Program-made: the position numbers and the translations under genes
Assembly (NCBI RefSeq): GCF_014357575.1
Contig: NZ_JACONW010000002.1
Span: 1-64,000, forward strand
Reading direction: 5' to 3'
Source: Pseudomonas folii
Lineage (GTDB): Bacteria; Pseudomonadota; Gammaproteobacteria; Pseudomonadales; Pseudomonadaceae
Length of the DNA stretch: 64,000 nt
Part shown: positions 7,167 through 16,281 of the stretch, in pieces
Numbering within the stretch: position 1 is the first letter of the stretch
Layout of the letters: each line of letters begins with the position of its first letter
The notes under the pieces: generated by a model
Seen by the model: only the letters and a program-made list of their open reading frames with translations
What the model was told of the DNA's origin: nothing
Database searches by the model: none

Positions 7167-8129
7167 ATGAAGCTGCCATTTGCTGGACGCGTTCTTGCCG
7201 TCGCTATGCTCGCTGCTGTTGCCGCAACAACCTCTCTTCCTGCTTTATCCGCTGAGTCTTCTGAAAAGCCCAAAGTCGCGCTGGTGATGAAATCCCTCGC
7301 CAACGAATTCTTCCGAACCATGGAAGACGGTGCCAAGGTTTACCAGAAAGAAAACGCTGACAAGTTCGATCTGATCTCCAACGGCATCAAGGACGAATCA
7401 GACACCTCCAGCCAAATCCGCATTGTTGAGCAGATGATCGTTTCCAAAGTCAACGCGCTGGTTATCGCACCTGCAGATTCCAAGGCGTTGGTACCGGTGA
7501 TCAAGAAGGCTATGGATGCCGGGATCACAGTCGTGAACATCGACAATCAACTGGATCCCGAAGTGCTGAAAAGCAAAGGCATCAGCGTGCCTTTCGTAGG
7601 GCCTGACAACCGTAAGGGAGCCAGGCTGGTGGGTGAGTACCTGGCTCGCGACCTGAATCCGGGAGATGAAGTCGGCATTATCGAAGGCGTTTCCACGACC
7701 ACCAACGCTCAACAGCGTACGGCGGGGTTCAAGGACGCCATGGAAGCCAAGCAGATGAAGATTGTCTCGGTTCAGTCCGGTAACTGGGAAATCGACAAAG
7801 GTAATGCCGTTGCTTCACAAATGCTCAATGCTCACCCGAACCTGAAAGCGCTGCTAGCCGGTAACGACAGCATGGCGCTGGGCGCTGTTTCCGCGGTACG
7901 CGCGGCAGGCAAAAAGGATCAGGTCAAAGTAGTAGGCTACGACAACATCAAGGCTATTCAGCCGATGATCAATGACGGTCGAGTGCTGGCGACGGCTGAT
8001 CAGTTCGCCGCCAGGCAAGCCATGTTCGGTATCGACGCGGCCTTGAAGATTCTCAAGGGCGAAAAAGTCGAGACAGTGAATGGCATCATCGAAACACCGG
8101 TCACTCTGATCACTCAATCCAAACTGTAA
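7167..8129 (+). CDS. rbsB: Ribose ABC transporter, periplasmic binding protein
   Basis: A 320-aa type I periplasmic sugar-binding protein. A signal peptide (about 1-29, cleavage after LPALSA) precedes the first lobe starting KPKVALVMKSLANEFF. QQRTAGFKDAM, AGNDSMALGAV and VVGYDNIKAIQPMINDG blocks are typical of ribose/xylose binding proteins. It is first in the rbsBACRKD-hydrolase operon, 37 bases after the start of its leader hairpin-free 5' region, and delivers ribose to RbsC. Confidence 0.95.
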   Translation: MKLPFAGRVLAVAMLAAVAATTSLPALSAESSEKPKVALVMKSLANEFFRTMEDGAKVYQKENADKFDLISNGIKDESDTSSQIRIVEQMIVSKVNALVIAPADSKALVPVIKKAMDAGITVVNIDNQLDPEVLKSKGISVPFVGPDNRKGARLVGEYLARDLNPGDEVGIIEGVSTTTNAQQRTAGFKDAMEAKQMKIVSVQSGNWEIDKGNAVASQMLNAHPNLKALLAGNDSMALGAVSAVRAAGKKDQVKVVGYDNIKAIQPMINDGRVLATADQFAARQAMFGIDAALKILKGEKVETVNGIIETPVTLITQSKL

Positions 8130-8184
8130 CTCCTTTGTCGAATGACTGCATCTGCCCGTCCTGGGCAGGTGCACGGAGATTCTT

Positions 8185-9735
8185 ATGTCGGCTTCAGCTC
8201 AAACTGCTGTGCTTTCTGTCAGCGGTATAGGCAAAACCTACGCGCAACCCGTACTTGGCGATATCGACCTGACGTTGATACGCGGCGAAGTGTTGGCCCT
8301 TACGGGGGAAAACGGCGCAGGAAAAAGCACTCTTTCGAAAATTATCGGCGGTCTGGAAGCGCCCACCACCGGGCAGATGCAGTTCCAGGGCGAAAGCTAT
8401 CAGCCGGCCAACCGAACCCAGGCAGAAAAAATGGGGGTGCGTATGGTGATGCAGGAACTGAACCTGCTGCCCACGCTGTCCGTTGCCGAAAACCTGTTTC
8501 TCGACAACTTGCCGCGACGTGCCGGCTGGATCAACCGCAAGCGTCTGCGTGAAGATGCGACTCAGGCCATGGCCCAAGTAGGGCTGGATGCTATCGACCC
8601 GGATACATTGGTCGGTGAGTTGGGCATTGGCCATCAGCAGATGGTTGAGATCGCTCGCAACCTGATCGGTGATTGCCGCGTGTTGATTCTCGATGAGCCG
8701 ACTGCCATGTTGACGGCGCGGGAAGTCGAGATGTTGTTCGAGCAGATCACCCGCCTGCAGGCACGCGGCGTGTCGATCATCTACATCTCTCACCGCCTTG
8801 AGGAGTTGCAGCGTGTCGCGCAGCGTATTGCTGTGCTGCGCGACGGCAAGCTGGTGTGCGTCGACGCCATTGCCAATTACAGCAGCGAGCAGTTAGTGAC
8901 GTTGATGGTCGGTCGCGAACTGGGTGACAAGATCGATCTGGGGACGCGCCAGATTGGCGAAGTAGCACTGAACGTCAAAGGCCTGAGTCGTGGTGACAAG
9001 GTCAGGGATGTCTCATTTCAGGTGCGTAAAGGCGAAATTTTCGGTATCTCCGGATTGATCGGAGCGGGTCGTACCGAGCTGATGCGTCTGATCTATGGGG
9101 CTGATCTGGCCGACAGTGGCACCATCGAGTTGGGCAGCCCGCTGCGCAGCGTTTCGATTCGTTCACCCTCCGATGCCGTTCGCCAGGGTATCGCGTTGAT
9201 TACTGAAGACCGCAAGGGTGAGGGGCTTTTGCTGACTCAGTCCATCAGCGCCAATATCGCCTTGGGCAACATGGATGCGGTGTCGGCTGGCGGAATGGTC
9301 AAGGCTCAAGATGAAATGAGCCTGGCGCAGCGGCAGATCGATGCCATGCGCATCCGCAGTTCCGGTCCGGCGCAGCTGGTTTCCGAACTTTCCGGTGGCA
9401 ATCAGCAGAAGGTGGTGATCGGTCGTTGGCTGGAGCGTGACTGCCCGATCATGCTGTTCGATGAGCCAACCCGGGGCATCGATGTCGGTGCCAAATTCGA
9501 TATCTATGGGTTGTTCGGTGAGCTGACCCGTCAGGGCAGGGCGTTGGTCGTGGTCTCCAGTGATCTGCGTGAGCTGATGCTGATCTGTGATCGCATCGGC
9601 GTGCTGTCTGCCGGACGCCTGATCGATACCTTCGAGCGCGACAGCTGGACCCAGGATGAATTGCTTGCCGCCGCATTTGCCGGCTATCAAAAACGCGACG
9701 CGCTGCTCAGTGAAGCCGCGCCGAGGACTGCTTGA
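8185..9735 (+). CDS. rbsA: Ribose ABC transporter, ATP-binding protein
   Basis: A 516-aa protein with two fused ABC domains. Domain 1 has Walker A GENGAGKS (41-48), a degenerate signature (GIGHQQMVEIARNL) and Walker B VLILDEPTA. Domain 2 has the altered Walker A GLIGAGRTE, signature LSGGNQQKV and IMLFDEPTRGIDVG. This asymmetry is normal in the sugar importer family. It overlaps rbsC by one base (TGATG). Confidence 0.95.
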   Translation: MSASAQTAVLSVSGIGKTYAQPVLGDIDLTLIRGEVLALTGENGAGKSTLSKIIGGLEAPTTGQMQFQGESYQPANRTQAEKMGVRMVMQELNLLPTLSVAENLFLDNLPRRAGWINRKRLREDATQAMAQVGLDAIDPDTLVGELGIGHQQMVEIARNLIGDCRVLILDEPTAMLTAREVEMLFEQITRLQARGVSIIYISHRLEELQRVAQRIAVLRDGKLVCVDAIANYSSEQLVTLMVGRELGDKIDLGTRQIGEVALNVKGLSRGDKVRDVSFQVRKGEIFGISGLIGAGRTELMRLIYGADLADSGTIELGSPLRSVSIRSPSDAVRQGIALITEDRKGEGLLLTQSISANIALGNMDAVSAGGMVKAQDEMSLAQRQIDAMRIRSSGPAQLVSELSGGNQQKVVIGRWLERDCPIMLFDEPTRGIDVGAKFDIYGLFGELTRQGRALVVVSSDLRELMLICDRIGVLSAGRLIDTFERDSWTQDELLAAAFAGYQKRDALLSEAAPRTA

Positions 9736-10730
9736 TGAAAACCTCAACCCCTTCAACGGCTTTGCCTTCAACCGCCAAACGTAGCGGCACCTATTTCGGC
9801 CTGGGGACTTATCTGGGGCTGGCGGGTGCTTTGCTGGCGATGATCGTGCTGTTCTCGCTGCTCAGTGACCACTTCCTTTCTTACAACACCTTCAGCACCA
9901 TCGCCAACCAGATCCCTGACTTGATGGTATTGGCGGTGGGCATGACCTTTGTGCTGATCATCGGCGGCATTGACCTGTCGGTAGGCTCGGTGCTGGCGCT
10001 GGCGGCCTCAGCCGTCAGCGTGGCGATTCTCGGCTGGGGCTGGAGCATTTTCCCGGCTGCATTGTTTGGCATGGCATGCGCCGCACTCGCCGGGACCATC
10101 ACCGGATCGATCACGGTTGCCTGGCGGATTCCGTCATTCATCGTGTCGCTGGGCGTGCTGGAAATGGCTCGCGGTGTCGCGTACCAGATGACCGACTCGC
10201 GCACGGCCTACATTGGCGACTCGTATGCCTGGTTATCGAACCCGTTTGCCTTCGGCATCTCACCTTCATTTGTGATTGCCCTGTTGGTCATTATCGCTGC
10301 TCAGGCGTTGCTTACCCGCACCGTGTTCGGACGCTACCTGATTGGCATTGGCACTAACGAAGAGGCCGTGCGGCTGGCAGGTATCAATCCCAAGCCTTAC
10401 AAGATTCTGGTGTTCTCGTTGATGGGCCTGTTGGCGGGCGTGGCTGCGCTGTTCCAGATTTCCCGTCTGGAGGCCGCTGACCCCAACGCAGGCTCGGGCC
10501 TGGAGTTGCAAGTCATCGCTGCAGTGGTCATCGGCGGGACCAGTCTGATGGGCGGACGTGGTTCTATCGTCAGTACCTTCTTTGGCGTCCTGATCATCTC
10601 CGTGCTGGCGGCCGGGCTGGCGCAAATTGGTGCCACAGAGCCGACCAAACGGATTATCACCGGCGCAGTGATTGTCATCGCGGTAGTGCTCGACACCTAT
10701 CGCAGCCATCGCGCGAAGCGCCAGGTCTGA
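9735..10730 (+). CDS. rbsC: Ribose ABC transporter, permease
   Basis: A 331-aa polytopic inner-membrane protein with about 8-10 hydrophobic segments. The conserved permease stretch GGIDLSVGSVLAL lies near residue 77, and GGTSLMGGRGS near 265. The ATG at 9735 overlaps the rbsA stop and has GAGG 7 bases upstream. The TTG at 9732 is unlikely. Works with RbsA and RbsB. Confidence 0.94.
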   Translation: MKTSTPSTALPSTAKRSGTYFGLGTYLGLAGALLAMIVLFSLLSDHFLSYNTFSTIANQIPDLMVLAVGMTFVLIIGGIDLSVGSVLALAASAVSVAILGWGWSIFPAALFGMACAALAGTITGSITVAWRIPSFIVSLGVLEMARGVAYQMTDSRTAYIGDSYAWLSNPFAFGISPSFVIALLVIIAAQALLTRTVFGRYLIGIGTNEEAVRLAGINPKPYKILVFSLMGLLAGVAALFQISRLEAADPNAGSGLELQVIAAVVIGGTSLMGGRGSIVSTFFGVLIISVLAAGLAQIGATEPTKRIITGAVIVIAVVLDTYRSHRAKRQV

Positions 10731-10731
10731 T

Positions 10732-11736
10732 ATGGCAACGATTAAGGATGTAGCGGCGTTGGCCGGGATTTCCTACACCACGGTTTCTCATGTCCTGAAC
10801 AAATCCAGGCCCGTGAGCGATCAGGTCAGGATCAAGGTCGAAGCTGCCATTCAGCAGCTGGATTATGTGCCCAGTGCGGTGGCGCGTTCTCTTAAAGCCA
10901 AGTCCACATCGACAATCGGGCTGCTGATTCCCAATGGCGTGAATCCCTATTTCGCTGAGTTGGCTCGAGGCATTGAAGACTACTGCGAGCGCAACGGTTT
11001 TTGCGTGATCCTGTGTAATTGCGATGACAATGCGGATAAGCAGCGGGGCTATTTGCGGGTGCTGCTGGAGAAGCGTGTCGATGGGCTGATCGTGTCCTCG
11101 GTGGGCGGCGATCCCGGTCTGGATGGTGGCCTCGCAGGGGTGCGTACGCCCATGGTGGTGGTCGACAGAGAGCTGGAAGGTATAGACGCCGATCTGGTGC
11201 GTATCGATCATGAACTCGGCGGCTATCTGGCAACCCGGCACTTGCTGGAATTGGGGCATCGGCATATCGCCTGCATTCATGGCCCGGCGCTGACCAGTGT
11301 GGCGCGATTACGGCTGAATGGTTACGAACGAGCCATGGCGCAAGCTGGTATCAAGGTTGAGCCACATTGGGTGATCGAAAGCGACTACACCAGTCCGGGC
11401 GGTTACCAGGCGGCTGTCAGCCTGTTGTCAGGCAAGCCGCCAACCGCCATTTTTGCGGGCAATGACATGATCGGCATCGGCGTATTGCGCGCGGCTGCCG
11501 AACGCAATATTCGTGTGCCAAAGGACTTGTCCGTGGTGGGTTTCGATGACATCGAAATGAGCCGCTATGTCTATCCTGCGCTGACGACCGTCGGCCAGTC
11601 GATTGTCGAACTGGGCGAGCATGCCGCGCAGATGCTGTTACGACGCATCACCGGGCCATTCGACGGCGTGACCGAACAGCGTGTCGTGCCCCCAAGCATT
11701 GTGTTGCGTGAGTCCACGGCGCCTCCAGTCACATGA
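10732..11736 (+). CDS. rbsR: LacI-family ribose operon repressor
   Basis: A 334-aa protein. N-terminal LacI-type helix-turn-helix TIKDVAALAGISYTTVSHVLN (in two helices, 3-23) and hinge helix PSAVARSLKAK near 50-60. The C-terminal periplasmic-binding-like domain has DGLIVSSVGG, the FAGNDMIGIGVL block and GFDDIEMSRYVYPALTTV. It starts one base after rbsC ends. The palindrome at 7087-7100 is its likely operator. Confidence 0.92.
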   Translation: MATIKDVAALAGISYTTVSHVLNKSRPVSDQVRIKVEAAIQQLDYVPSAVARSLKAKSTSTIGLLIPNGVNPYFAELARGIEDYCERNGFCVILCNCDDNADKQRGYLRVLLEKRVDGLIVSSVGGDPGLDGGLAGVRTPMVVVDRELEGIDADLVRIDHELGGYLATRHLLELGHRHIACIHGPALTSVARLRLNGYERAMAQAGIKVEPHWVIESDYTSPGGYQAAVSLLSGKPPTAIFAGNDMIGIGVLRAAAERNIRVPKDLSVVGFDDIEMSRYVYPALTTVGQSIVELGEHAAQMLLRRITGPFDGVTEQRVVPPSIVLRESTAPPVT

Positions 11737-12719
11737 ATGACGTTGAGCAAAAACTACCTCGAGTAAGAACGATGAATGTGAAAAAGAATGCAGAGACGTC
11801 GCACGCCCAGGTAGTGGTGGTCGGCAGTTTGAATATGGATCTGGTGACGCGCGCCCAGCGCTTGCCGGGGCCGGGGGAAACCTTGAGCGGGGATTCGTTT
11901 GCCACGGTATCCGGCGGCAAAGGTGCTAATCAGGCGGTCGCCGCGGCGCGGCTGGGGGCGCGGGTGGCGATGATCGGTTGCGTGGGTGATGACGCCTATG
12001 GTGAGCAACTGCGTGCCGCGTTACTGGCCGAGGATATCGATTGTCAGGGCCTGACTACCGTGGCGGGGGTATCCACGGGAATCGCTTCGATTGTGGTGGA
12101 TGCCAATGGCCAGAATTCGATCATCATCGTCGCCGGGGGCAACGGCCAGCTGACGCCGGATGTCATCGACCGCTTTGACGCGCTGCTCGATGCTGCGCAG
12201 GTGGTCATTTGTCAGCTTGAGGTGCCGGTGCCAACCGTTGCTCACGTATTGCGTCGAGCGCGGGAACTGGGCAAGACGGTCATTCTCAACCCGGCTCCGG
12301 CATCGGCTGCATTGCCCGAGCATTGGTATTCGTTGATCGATTATCTGATCCCCAATGAAACCGAAGCGGCAATCCTGAGCGGTATAGCAGTGGACTCTCC
12401 GGCGTCTGCAGAGCACGCGGCCCGGTCCCTGCTGGCTGCGGGCGCAGGCAAAGTGATCATTACGTTAGGTGAGCACGGCGCGTTATTGGCATCGGGGCAG
12501 GGCGTCGAGCAGTTTCCCGCGCCGCGCGTCACTGCGGTCGACAGCACGGCTGCGGGTGATACATTTGTCGGCGGTTTCGCTGCGGCGCTGGCTGAAGGTC
12601 GCACTGAAGCCGAGGCGATTCGTTTCGCACAAAAGGCTGCGGCATTGTCGGTAACCCGAGAGGGTGCGCAGCCTTCCATCCCTGATCGTGCTGAAGTACA
12701 AAGGTTTGACCCTACATGA
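11733..12719 (+). CDS. rbsK: Ribokinase
   Basis: A PfkB-family kinase that phosphorylates ribose to ribose 5-phosphate. The substrate loop [18 protein letters not shown] lies near 59-76 and the anion-hole/catalytic motif [13 protein letters not shown] near 271-283. The ATG at 11733 overlaps the rbsR stop (ATGA), giving 328 aa; an internal ATG at 11772 would give 315 aa and removes a tail of low similarity to the family, so either may be used. It is followed with overlap by rbsD. Confidence 0.93.
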   Translation: MNDVEQKLPRVRTMNVKKNAETSHAQVVVVGSLNMDLVTRAQRLPGPGETLSGDSFATVSGGKGANQAVAAARLGARVAMIGCVGDDAYGEQLRAALLAEDIDCQGLTTVAGVSTGIASIVVDANGQNSIIIVAGGNGQLTPDVIDRFDALLDAAQVVICQLEVPVPTVAHVLRRARELGKTVILNPAPASAALPEHWYSLIDYLIPNETEAAILSGIAVDSPASAEHAARSLLAAGAGKVIITLGEHGALLASGQGVEQFPAPRVTAVDSTAAGDTFVGGFAAALAEGRTEAEAIRFAQKAAALSVTREGAQPSIPDRAEVQRFDPT

Positions 12720-13120
12720 AAAAAACACCGTTGCTCAATATCGCCCTTTCCCGCGTCATTGCTTCCCTGGGGCACGGCGATATCGTCATGATCGTTGATG
12801 CTGGCATGCCGATTCCGGCAGGCGTGGAGTTGATTGATCTGGCGTTGACCCGTGGTATGGCCGACTTCGCCAGTGTGCTGGATACCGTGCTGAGTGAAAT
12901 GCAGGTTGAAAGCCATGTGCTGGCCGAAGAAATCATGTTCAAGAAGCCGCCGGCCCTGAGCGTGATTGAAGGGTTGAATCTGGACGGCGATCTGGGAGAG
13001 CAACGGCTGCTCAGTCACGAGGCTCTCAAAGTGCTGAGCAAAAGTGCCAAAGCAATCGTGCGTACCGGTGAGTGCGAGCCATACAGCAACATTGCGCTGG
13101 TCGCCGGTGTGGTTTTCTGA
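12716..13120 (+). CDS. rbsD: D-ribose pyranase
   Basis: A 134-aa RbsD/FucU fold protein that interconverts beta-pyranose and beta-furanose ribose to feed the kinase. Catalytic H20 is in SLGHGD, followed by IVDAGMPIP. The family C-terminus is complete ([12 protein letters not shown]). It overlaps rbsK by 4 bp (ATGA), so translation is coupled. Confidence 0.95.
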   Translation: MKKTPLLNIALSRVIASLGHGDIVMIVDAGMPIPAGVELIDLALTRGMADFASVLDTVLSEMQVESHVLAEEIMFKKPPALSVIEGLNLDGDLGEQRLLSHEALKVLSKSAKAIVRTGECEPYSNIALVAGVVF

Positions 13121-13160
13121 TTCCTCGCAACAGTCATTTAATCTGAACAGGGAGTTCGCT

Positions 13161-14186
13161 ATGCAAGCGTTGCCTATCTTCAAACAGCTATTCCGGAGCC
13201 TGCTGCTTTTGTCCATTCTCAGTGCAAGCGTGACCCAGGCCGCGGAAAAACGCGACTTGATCATCGATACCGATCCGGGGGCTGATGACGTGGTGGCTTT
13301 GCTGCTCGCGCTGGCATCGCCTGAGGAGTTGAATGTCCTGGCGATTACGACTGTGGCGGGCAACGTGCGTCTGGACAAAACCTCTCGCAATGCAAGACTG
13401 GCCCGAGAGTGGGCCGGGCGCGAAGAAGTGCCGGTATATGCCGGTGCGTCCAAGCCTTTGGTGCGTACACCGATCTATGCGGAAAACGTTCATGGTCAGG
13501 AAGGGTTGCCCGGTGTACCCGTGCATGAGCCTAAACAGGGGCTGGCTCAGGGCAATGCGGTGCAGTACTTGATTGACACCTTGCGCAAGGCCAAACCGCA
13601 CAGCATCACCCTCGCCATGCTGGGGCCGCAAACCAACCTGGCTCTGGCACTGGTACAGGATCCGGAAATCACTCAGGGCATCAAGGAAGTCGTCGTGATG
13701 GGCGGGGCGCACTTCAACGGCGGAAATATCACGCCGGTCGCCGAGTTCAACCTCTTCGCTGACCCTCATGCCGCTCAAGTGGTTCTGGCCAGTGGCGTCA
13801 AGCTGACCTACCTGCCACTGGACGTAACCCACAAAATACTCACCAGCGAGCAGCGTCTGGCGCAGATCGCCGCGTTGAATAATCAGGCGGGCAAACTGGT
13901 CGGCAGTATTCTCAATGAATACGTGAAGCTGGACATGGCTCACTATGGCTTGCCCGGCGGGCCGGTACATGACGCCAGTGTCATTGCCTGGCTGCTCAAG
14001 CCCGAGCTGTTTAGTGGCAGGCAAATCAACGTTGCCGTTGATAGTCGTGAAGGAATAGGTTTCGGTCAGACCGTTGCTGACTGGTATGACACGCTTGGTC
14101 GCGACAAGAACGTGTTCTGGGTCGAGAGTGGTGACGCACAAGGCTTCTTCGATCTGCTGACCAGTCGCCTGGCACGCCTGAAATAA
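13161..14186 (+). CDS. Exported ribonucleoside hydrolase (IUNH family)
   Basis: A 341-aa protein splitting nucleosides to base and ribose. The start at 13161 (GGGAG 5 bases upstream) reveals a signal peptide, FRSLLLLSILSASVTQA, placing the enzyme in the periplasm. The Ca2+/ribose site DTDPGADD is at 36-43 and the second half has GGPVHDASVIAWLL with the active-site His. It ends the rbs operon, so it probably supplies ribose to RbsB from extracellular nucleosides. Base specificity is unknown. Confidence 0.92.
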   Translation: MQALPIFKQLFRSLLLLSILSASVTQAAEKRDLIIDTDPGADDVVALLLALASPEELNVLAITTVAGNVRLDKTSRNARLAREWAGREEVPVYAGASKPLVRTPIYAENVHGQEGLPGVPVHEPKQGLAQGNAVQYLIDTLRKAKPHSITLAMLGPQTNLALALVQDPEITQGIKEVVVMGGAHFNGGNITPVAEFNLFADPHAAQVVLASGVKLTYLPLDVTHKILTSEQRLAQIAALNNQAGKLVGSILNEYVKLDMAHYGLPGGPVHDASVIAWLLKPELFSGRQINVAVDSREGIGFGQTVADWYDTLGRDKNVFWVESGDAQGFFDLLTSRLARLK

Positions 14187-14197
14187 ACTCCTGCCAG

Positions 14198-14237
14198 CGA
14201 AACCGGTTTGGCGTTCGTCAAGCCTTGCCGGTTTCGT
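14198..14237. terminator. Possible convergent terminator after the ribose operon
   Basis: CGAAACCGG at 14198-14206 pairs with CCGGTTTCG at 14229-14237 around a 22-base loop. It lies between the hydrolase stop and the 3' end of a minus-strand gene. No T-run follows, so this is a weak call. Confidence 0.35.
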
Positions 14238-14412
14238 TCGGGTAACGAGCGAGCACTTGCGTGATGAATGCCAGCGCGCCCTCGGTGCCCAACTCTTTTA
14301 CCAGCAAGTCCACAGCAATGATCGCCAGCTCCTCCGGGTTGCCCGGGCTGTGTGATGAATGCCCCTGGGGCCATTTCGCCTTGATGTCTGCATCGATGGA
14401 TACGACTGCCAT
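14218..14412 (-). CDS. Hypothetical 64-aa protein
   Basis: Starts MAVVSIDADIKAKWP with GAGG 5 bases before the ATG. It contains a helix EELAIIAVDLLVKELGTEGALAFITQVLARY. Soluble, no motif recognised. A longer frame back to 14559 has no ribosome binding site. Convergent with the ribose operon. Confidence 0.6.
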   Translation of the reverse strand: MAVVSIDADIKAKWPQGHSSHSPGNPEELAIIAVDLLVKELGTEGALAFITQVLARYPNETGKA

Positions 14413-14723
14413 TGCTGCCTCGTCTCGTCGTCTGAAAGGGAGATCCTTTACAGGGTGCGGCCTGGGCGGCCGAACGCTTGCTCCAGTAAAGCATTTCAGC
14501 CGCTGTTTGACACTGCGACCTAAGACGGTAACGCAGCGACAAGTCAAAATCCGGCGCATGCGTACTCATGTTTTGTGACGATTTGCTGAGACGTGGCGCA
14601 TTAAGCTCGGGCAGACTGCGCAGCGGTCTGTACTGATGGCCTGGAACTGGCCATATGTTGCAACGAATGGGTTGCGGTGCTGTCGCAAAGGTTCAGCTTA
14701 TGTTTATCGGTCAAGGAGTCTGT

Positions 14724-15038
14724 ATGCCGTGGAAAATCTCTTCAGTCGGGTTTGCTGTTGCGTTGTCGTTGCTGGCAGGGTGCAGCAGCACGTCTGAGTC
14801 AACAGCTCAAGAGCCGAATGCTCCGGTTGCCAGTGGACGCTGCGACGCAGCAGGTGCTCAGTTCGCCGTAGGTCAGCAAGCATCGGCTGCGTTGCTTGCC
14901 CAGGCCCGAGCCAAAGCCGGGGCGCAAGATGCCCGCTTCATCGGTGCCAACGATATGGTCACCCTGGAATACCGTTCCAACCGCGTCAATCTCAATACCG
15001 ACGCCAATGGCAAGGTCGTGCGGGTCAACTGCGGTTGA
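14724..15038 (+). CDS. I78-family peptidase inhibitor, lipoprotein
   Basis: A 104-aa protein with an AAGGAG site 5 bases before its ATG. A lipobox (LSLLAGC) gives a lipidated N-terminal Cys. The mature part has the potato-inhibitor-like I78 layout: CDAAGAQFAVGQ, then ARAKAGAQDARFIGANDMVTLEY and the C-terminal NTDANGKVVRVNCG, with two conserved cysteines. It probably protects the periplasm from serine proteases. A terminator follows. Confidence 0.85.
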   Translation: MPWKISSVGFAVALSLLAGCSSTSESTAQEPNAPVASGRCDAAGAQFAVGQQASAALLAQARAKAGAQDARFIGANDMVTLEYRSNRVNLNTDANGKVVRVNCG

Positions 15039-15060
15039 GTCGAGCCGTTTCTGCACCCAT

Positions 15061-15091
15061 AAAAAAACCCCGTCAGTGACGGGGTTTTTTT
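15061..15091. terminator. Bidirectional terminator between the lipoprotein and csp genes
   Basis: Fifteen bases (seven A, CCCCGTCA) pair perfectly with TGACGGGG plus seven T around a one-base centre. It serves both converging genes. Confidence 0.9.
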
Positions 15092-15103
15092 AGATCGCCT
15101 GGA

Positions 15104-15316
15104 TTACTCCGCGCGAACCTGAGCAGCTTGCATGCCCTTTTGGCCTTTCTCAGCCACGAAGGAAACGGTCTGGCCTTCTTTCAGGCTTTTGAAACCTTCG
15201 CTTTCGATAGCTTTGAAGTGTACGAACAGGTCGTCACCGCCACCCTGTGGGGTGATAAAGCCGAAGCCTTTTTCGTCGTTAAACCATTTTACGGTGCCGG
15301 TTTGGCGATTAGACAT
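15104..15316 (-). CDS. Cold-shock domain protein (CspA family)
   Basis: A 70-aa RNA chaperone with one OB-fold cold-shock domain. RNP1 KGFGFITP and RNP2 LFVHF are intact, as is the TVKWFN strand. GGAG lies 8 bases before the ATG. The roughly 290-base gap upstream is long enough for the structured 5' leader usual in cold-shock mRNAs. Pseudomonas has several paralogues; which one this is cannot be decided here. Confidence 0.93.
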   Translation of the reverse strand: MSNRQTGTVKWFNDEKGFGFITPQGGGDDLFVHFKAIESEGFKSLKEGQTVSFVAEKGQKGMQAAQVRAE

Positions 15317-15611
15317 GGTGAATCTCCAAGAACATAATTTTTTCAGTGTACGTGTTGCTCAGGCCAACTGGGCACACCGGCCTATCATAGTCGAAATGTG
15401 GGAATGTAGAACTTTTTCAGTAAGAACTTTGAGCAGTAACCGTAGGTAAACCCGGAATAACTCCTCTAAGCCACCTTGTTTCTGAAGCTCGAAGTTACAT
15501 TGAAAGGTTGGTTGGCGGGGCTGAAAGGCTCGTATTTCGTGGCTTTCAGGGATTGCCCACAGTCATCCTGAAAATATGCCCCGCCTGGCTTTATGAGGTC
15601 ATGTAGATGAA

Positions 15612-15917
15612 TTATTTTTTTGGCTGAGTGCAGTTGGCTTCGACCAGCTTACGCATTTTTTCAGTCTGCTCATGGGTTGGTGGCTGACCGCCATTACTCA
15701 TTTTTTCAATTTCTGCGCTGCTGAAGTTTTTGCTCACTTGCTCGGCGCCACATTCGCAGTGGGATTTTGCTGAGGCTGCATCAAGCTTTTGCCCCGCGGT
15801 GGACACGCAATCCTGAATGAACTTGGCTTTGGTTGGAGCACTCATGGCCGCATGAGCGGTGAGTGGCATTGCCAGGGCAATTGGGGCGAGCAGGGCGAGT
15901 AAACGTGGAAGCTTCAT
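15612..15917 (-). CDS. Small exported protein
   Basis: A 101-aa protein with an AAAGGA site before its ATG at 15917. A signal peptide (MKLPRLLALLAPIALAMPLTAHA) is followed by a helical domain with four cysteines (QDC, HCEC, NC), probably disulfide-bonded in the periplasm. I do not recognise the family. Confidence 0.72.
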   Translation of the reverse strand: MKLPRLLALLAPIALAMPLTAHAAMSAPTKAKFIQDCVSTAGQKLDAASAKSHCECGAEQVSKNFSSAEIEKMSNGGQPPTHEQTEKMRKLVEANCTQPKK

Positions 15918-16281
15918 GGCGTTTTCCTTTATAGGGTTCAACGTATTTGCAGCAGGTTGCACAGCTATCTGACGATGAGTGCCCACGCCAGTTCAGTTTG
16001 ATGAACGCGAGATGGATGTGGGCGGTGCAATTGATTGATCCAGCGTGCATGTGAATGGGTTGAGCTGTGATAGGATGCGCGTCCTTTATATCTGTCCGCG
16101 TCTGGCTGGTGTTCTTTTCGCCGTCGTTGTGCAGTTTTATTTCAAACCAGTCATCTGGTTCGGTTCAAGGTTGGCCGCAAGGCTCCTGCCACTGTGAGGC
16201 AGGCATACCACCGGATCACGTACTGGCTCATCCCAACCCACGTGACCTTTGGTAGGGGTCACCACTAGGAGAGGAGGCGCC
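15918..16281 (+). other. Intergenic region and thrS leader
   Basis: About 360 bases with no gene. The right half is a structured leader for thrS with two hairpins, 16185-16203 and 16242-16262, both with 7-base loops. Confidence 0.6.
16185..16262 (+). promoter_or_regulatory. Candidate thrS operator with tRNA-Thr anticodon mimic
   Basis: Hairpin 1 pairs CCTGCC (16185-16190) with GGCAGG (16198-16203). Hairpin 2 pairs GTGACCT (16242-16248) with GGGTCAC (16256-16262) around the loop TTGGTAG, i.e. U33, anticodon GGU, A37. It ends 4 bases before the AGGAG of thrS. In E. coli, ThrRS represses its own mRNA by binding tRNA-like arms placed just like this. The role here is inferred from form and position. 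Confidence 0.6.

Noticed and set aside
13188..14141. Long minus-strand ORF (317 codons) over the nucleoside hydrolase
   Set aside because: It is the complement of an obvious family gene; no ribosome site and no family features. GC-rich coding DNA often leaves such open antisense frames (also 12341-13453, 17197-18192 and 19808-20779).
15317..15611. Search for a gene in the cold-shock upstream gap
   Set aside because: No plausible start with a ribosome site; treated as the 5' leader and promoter region.
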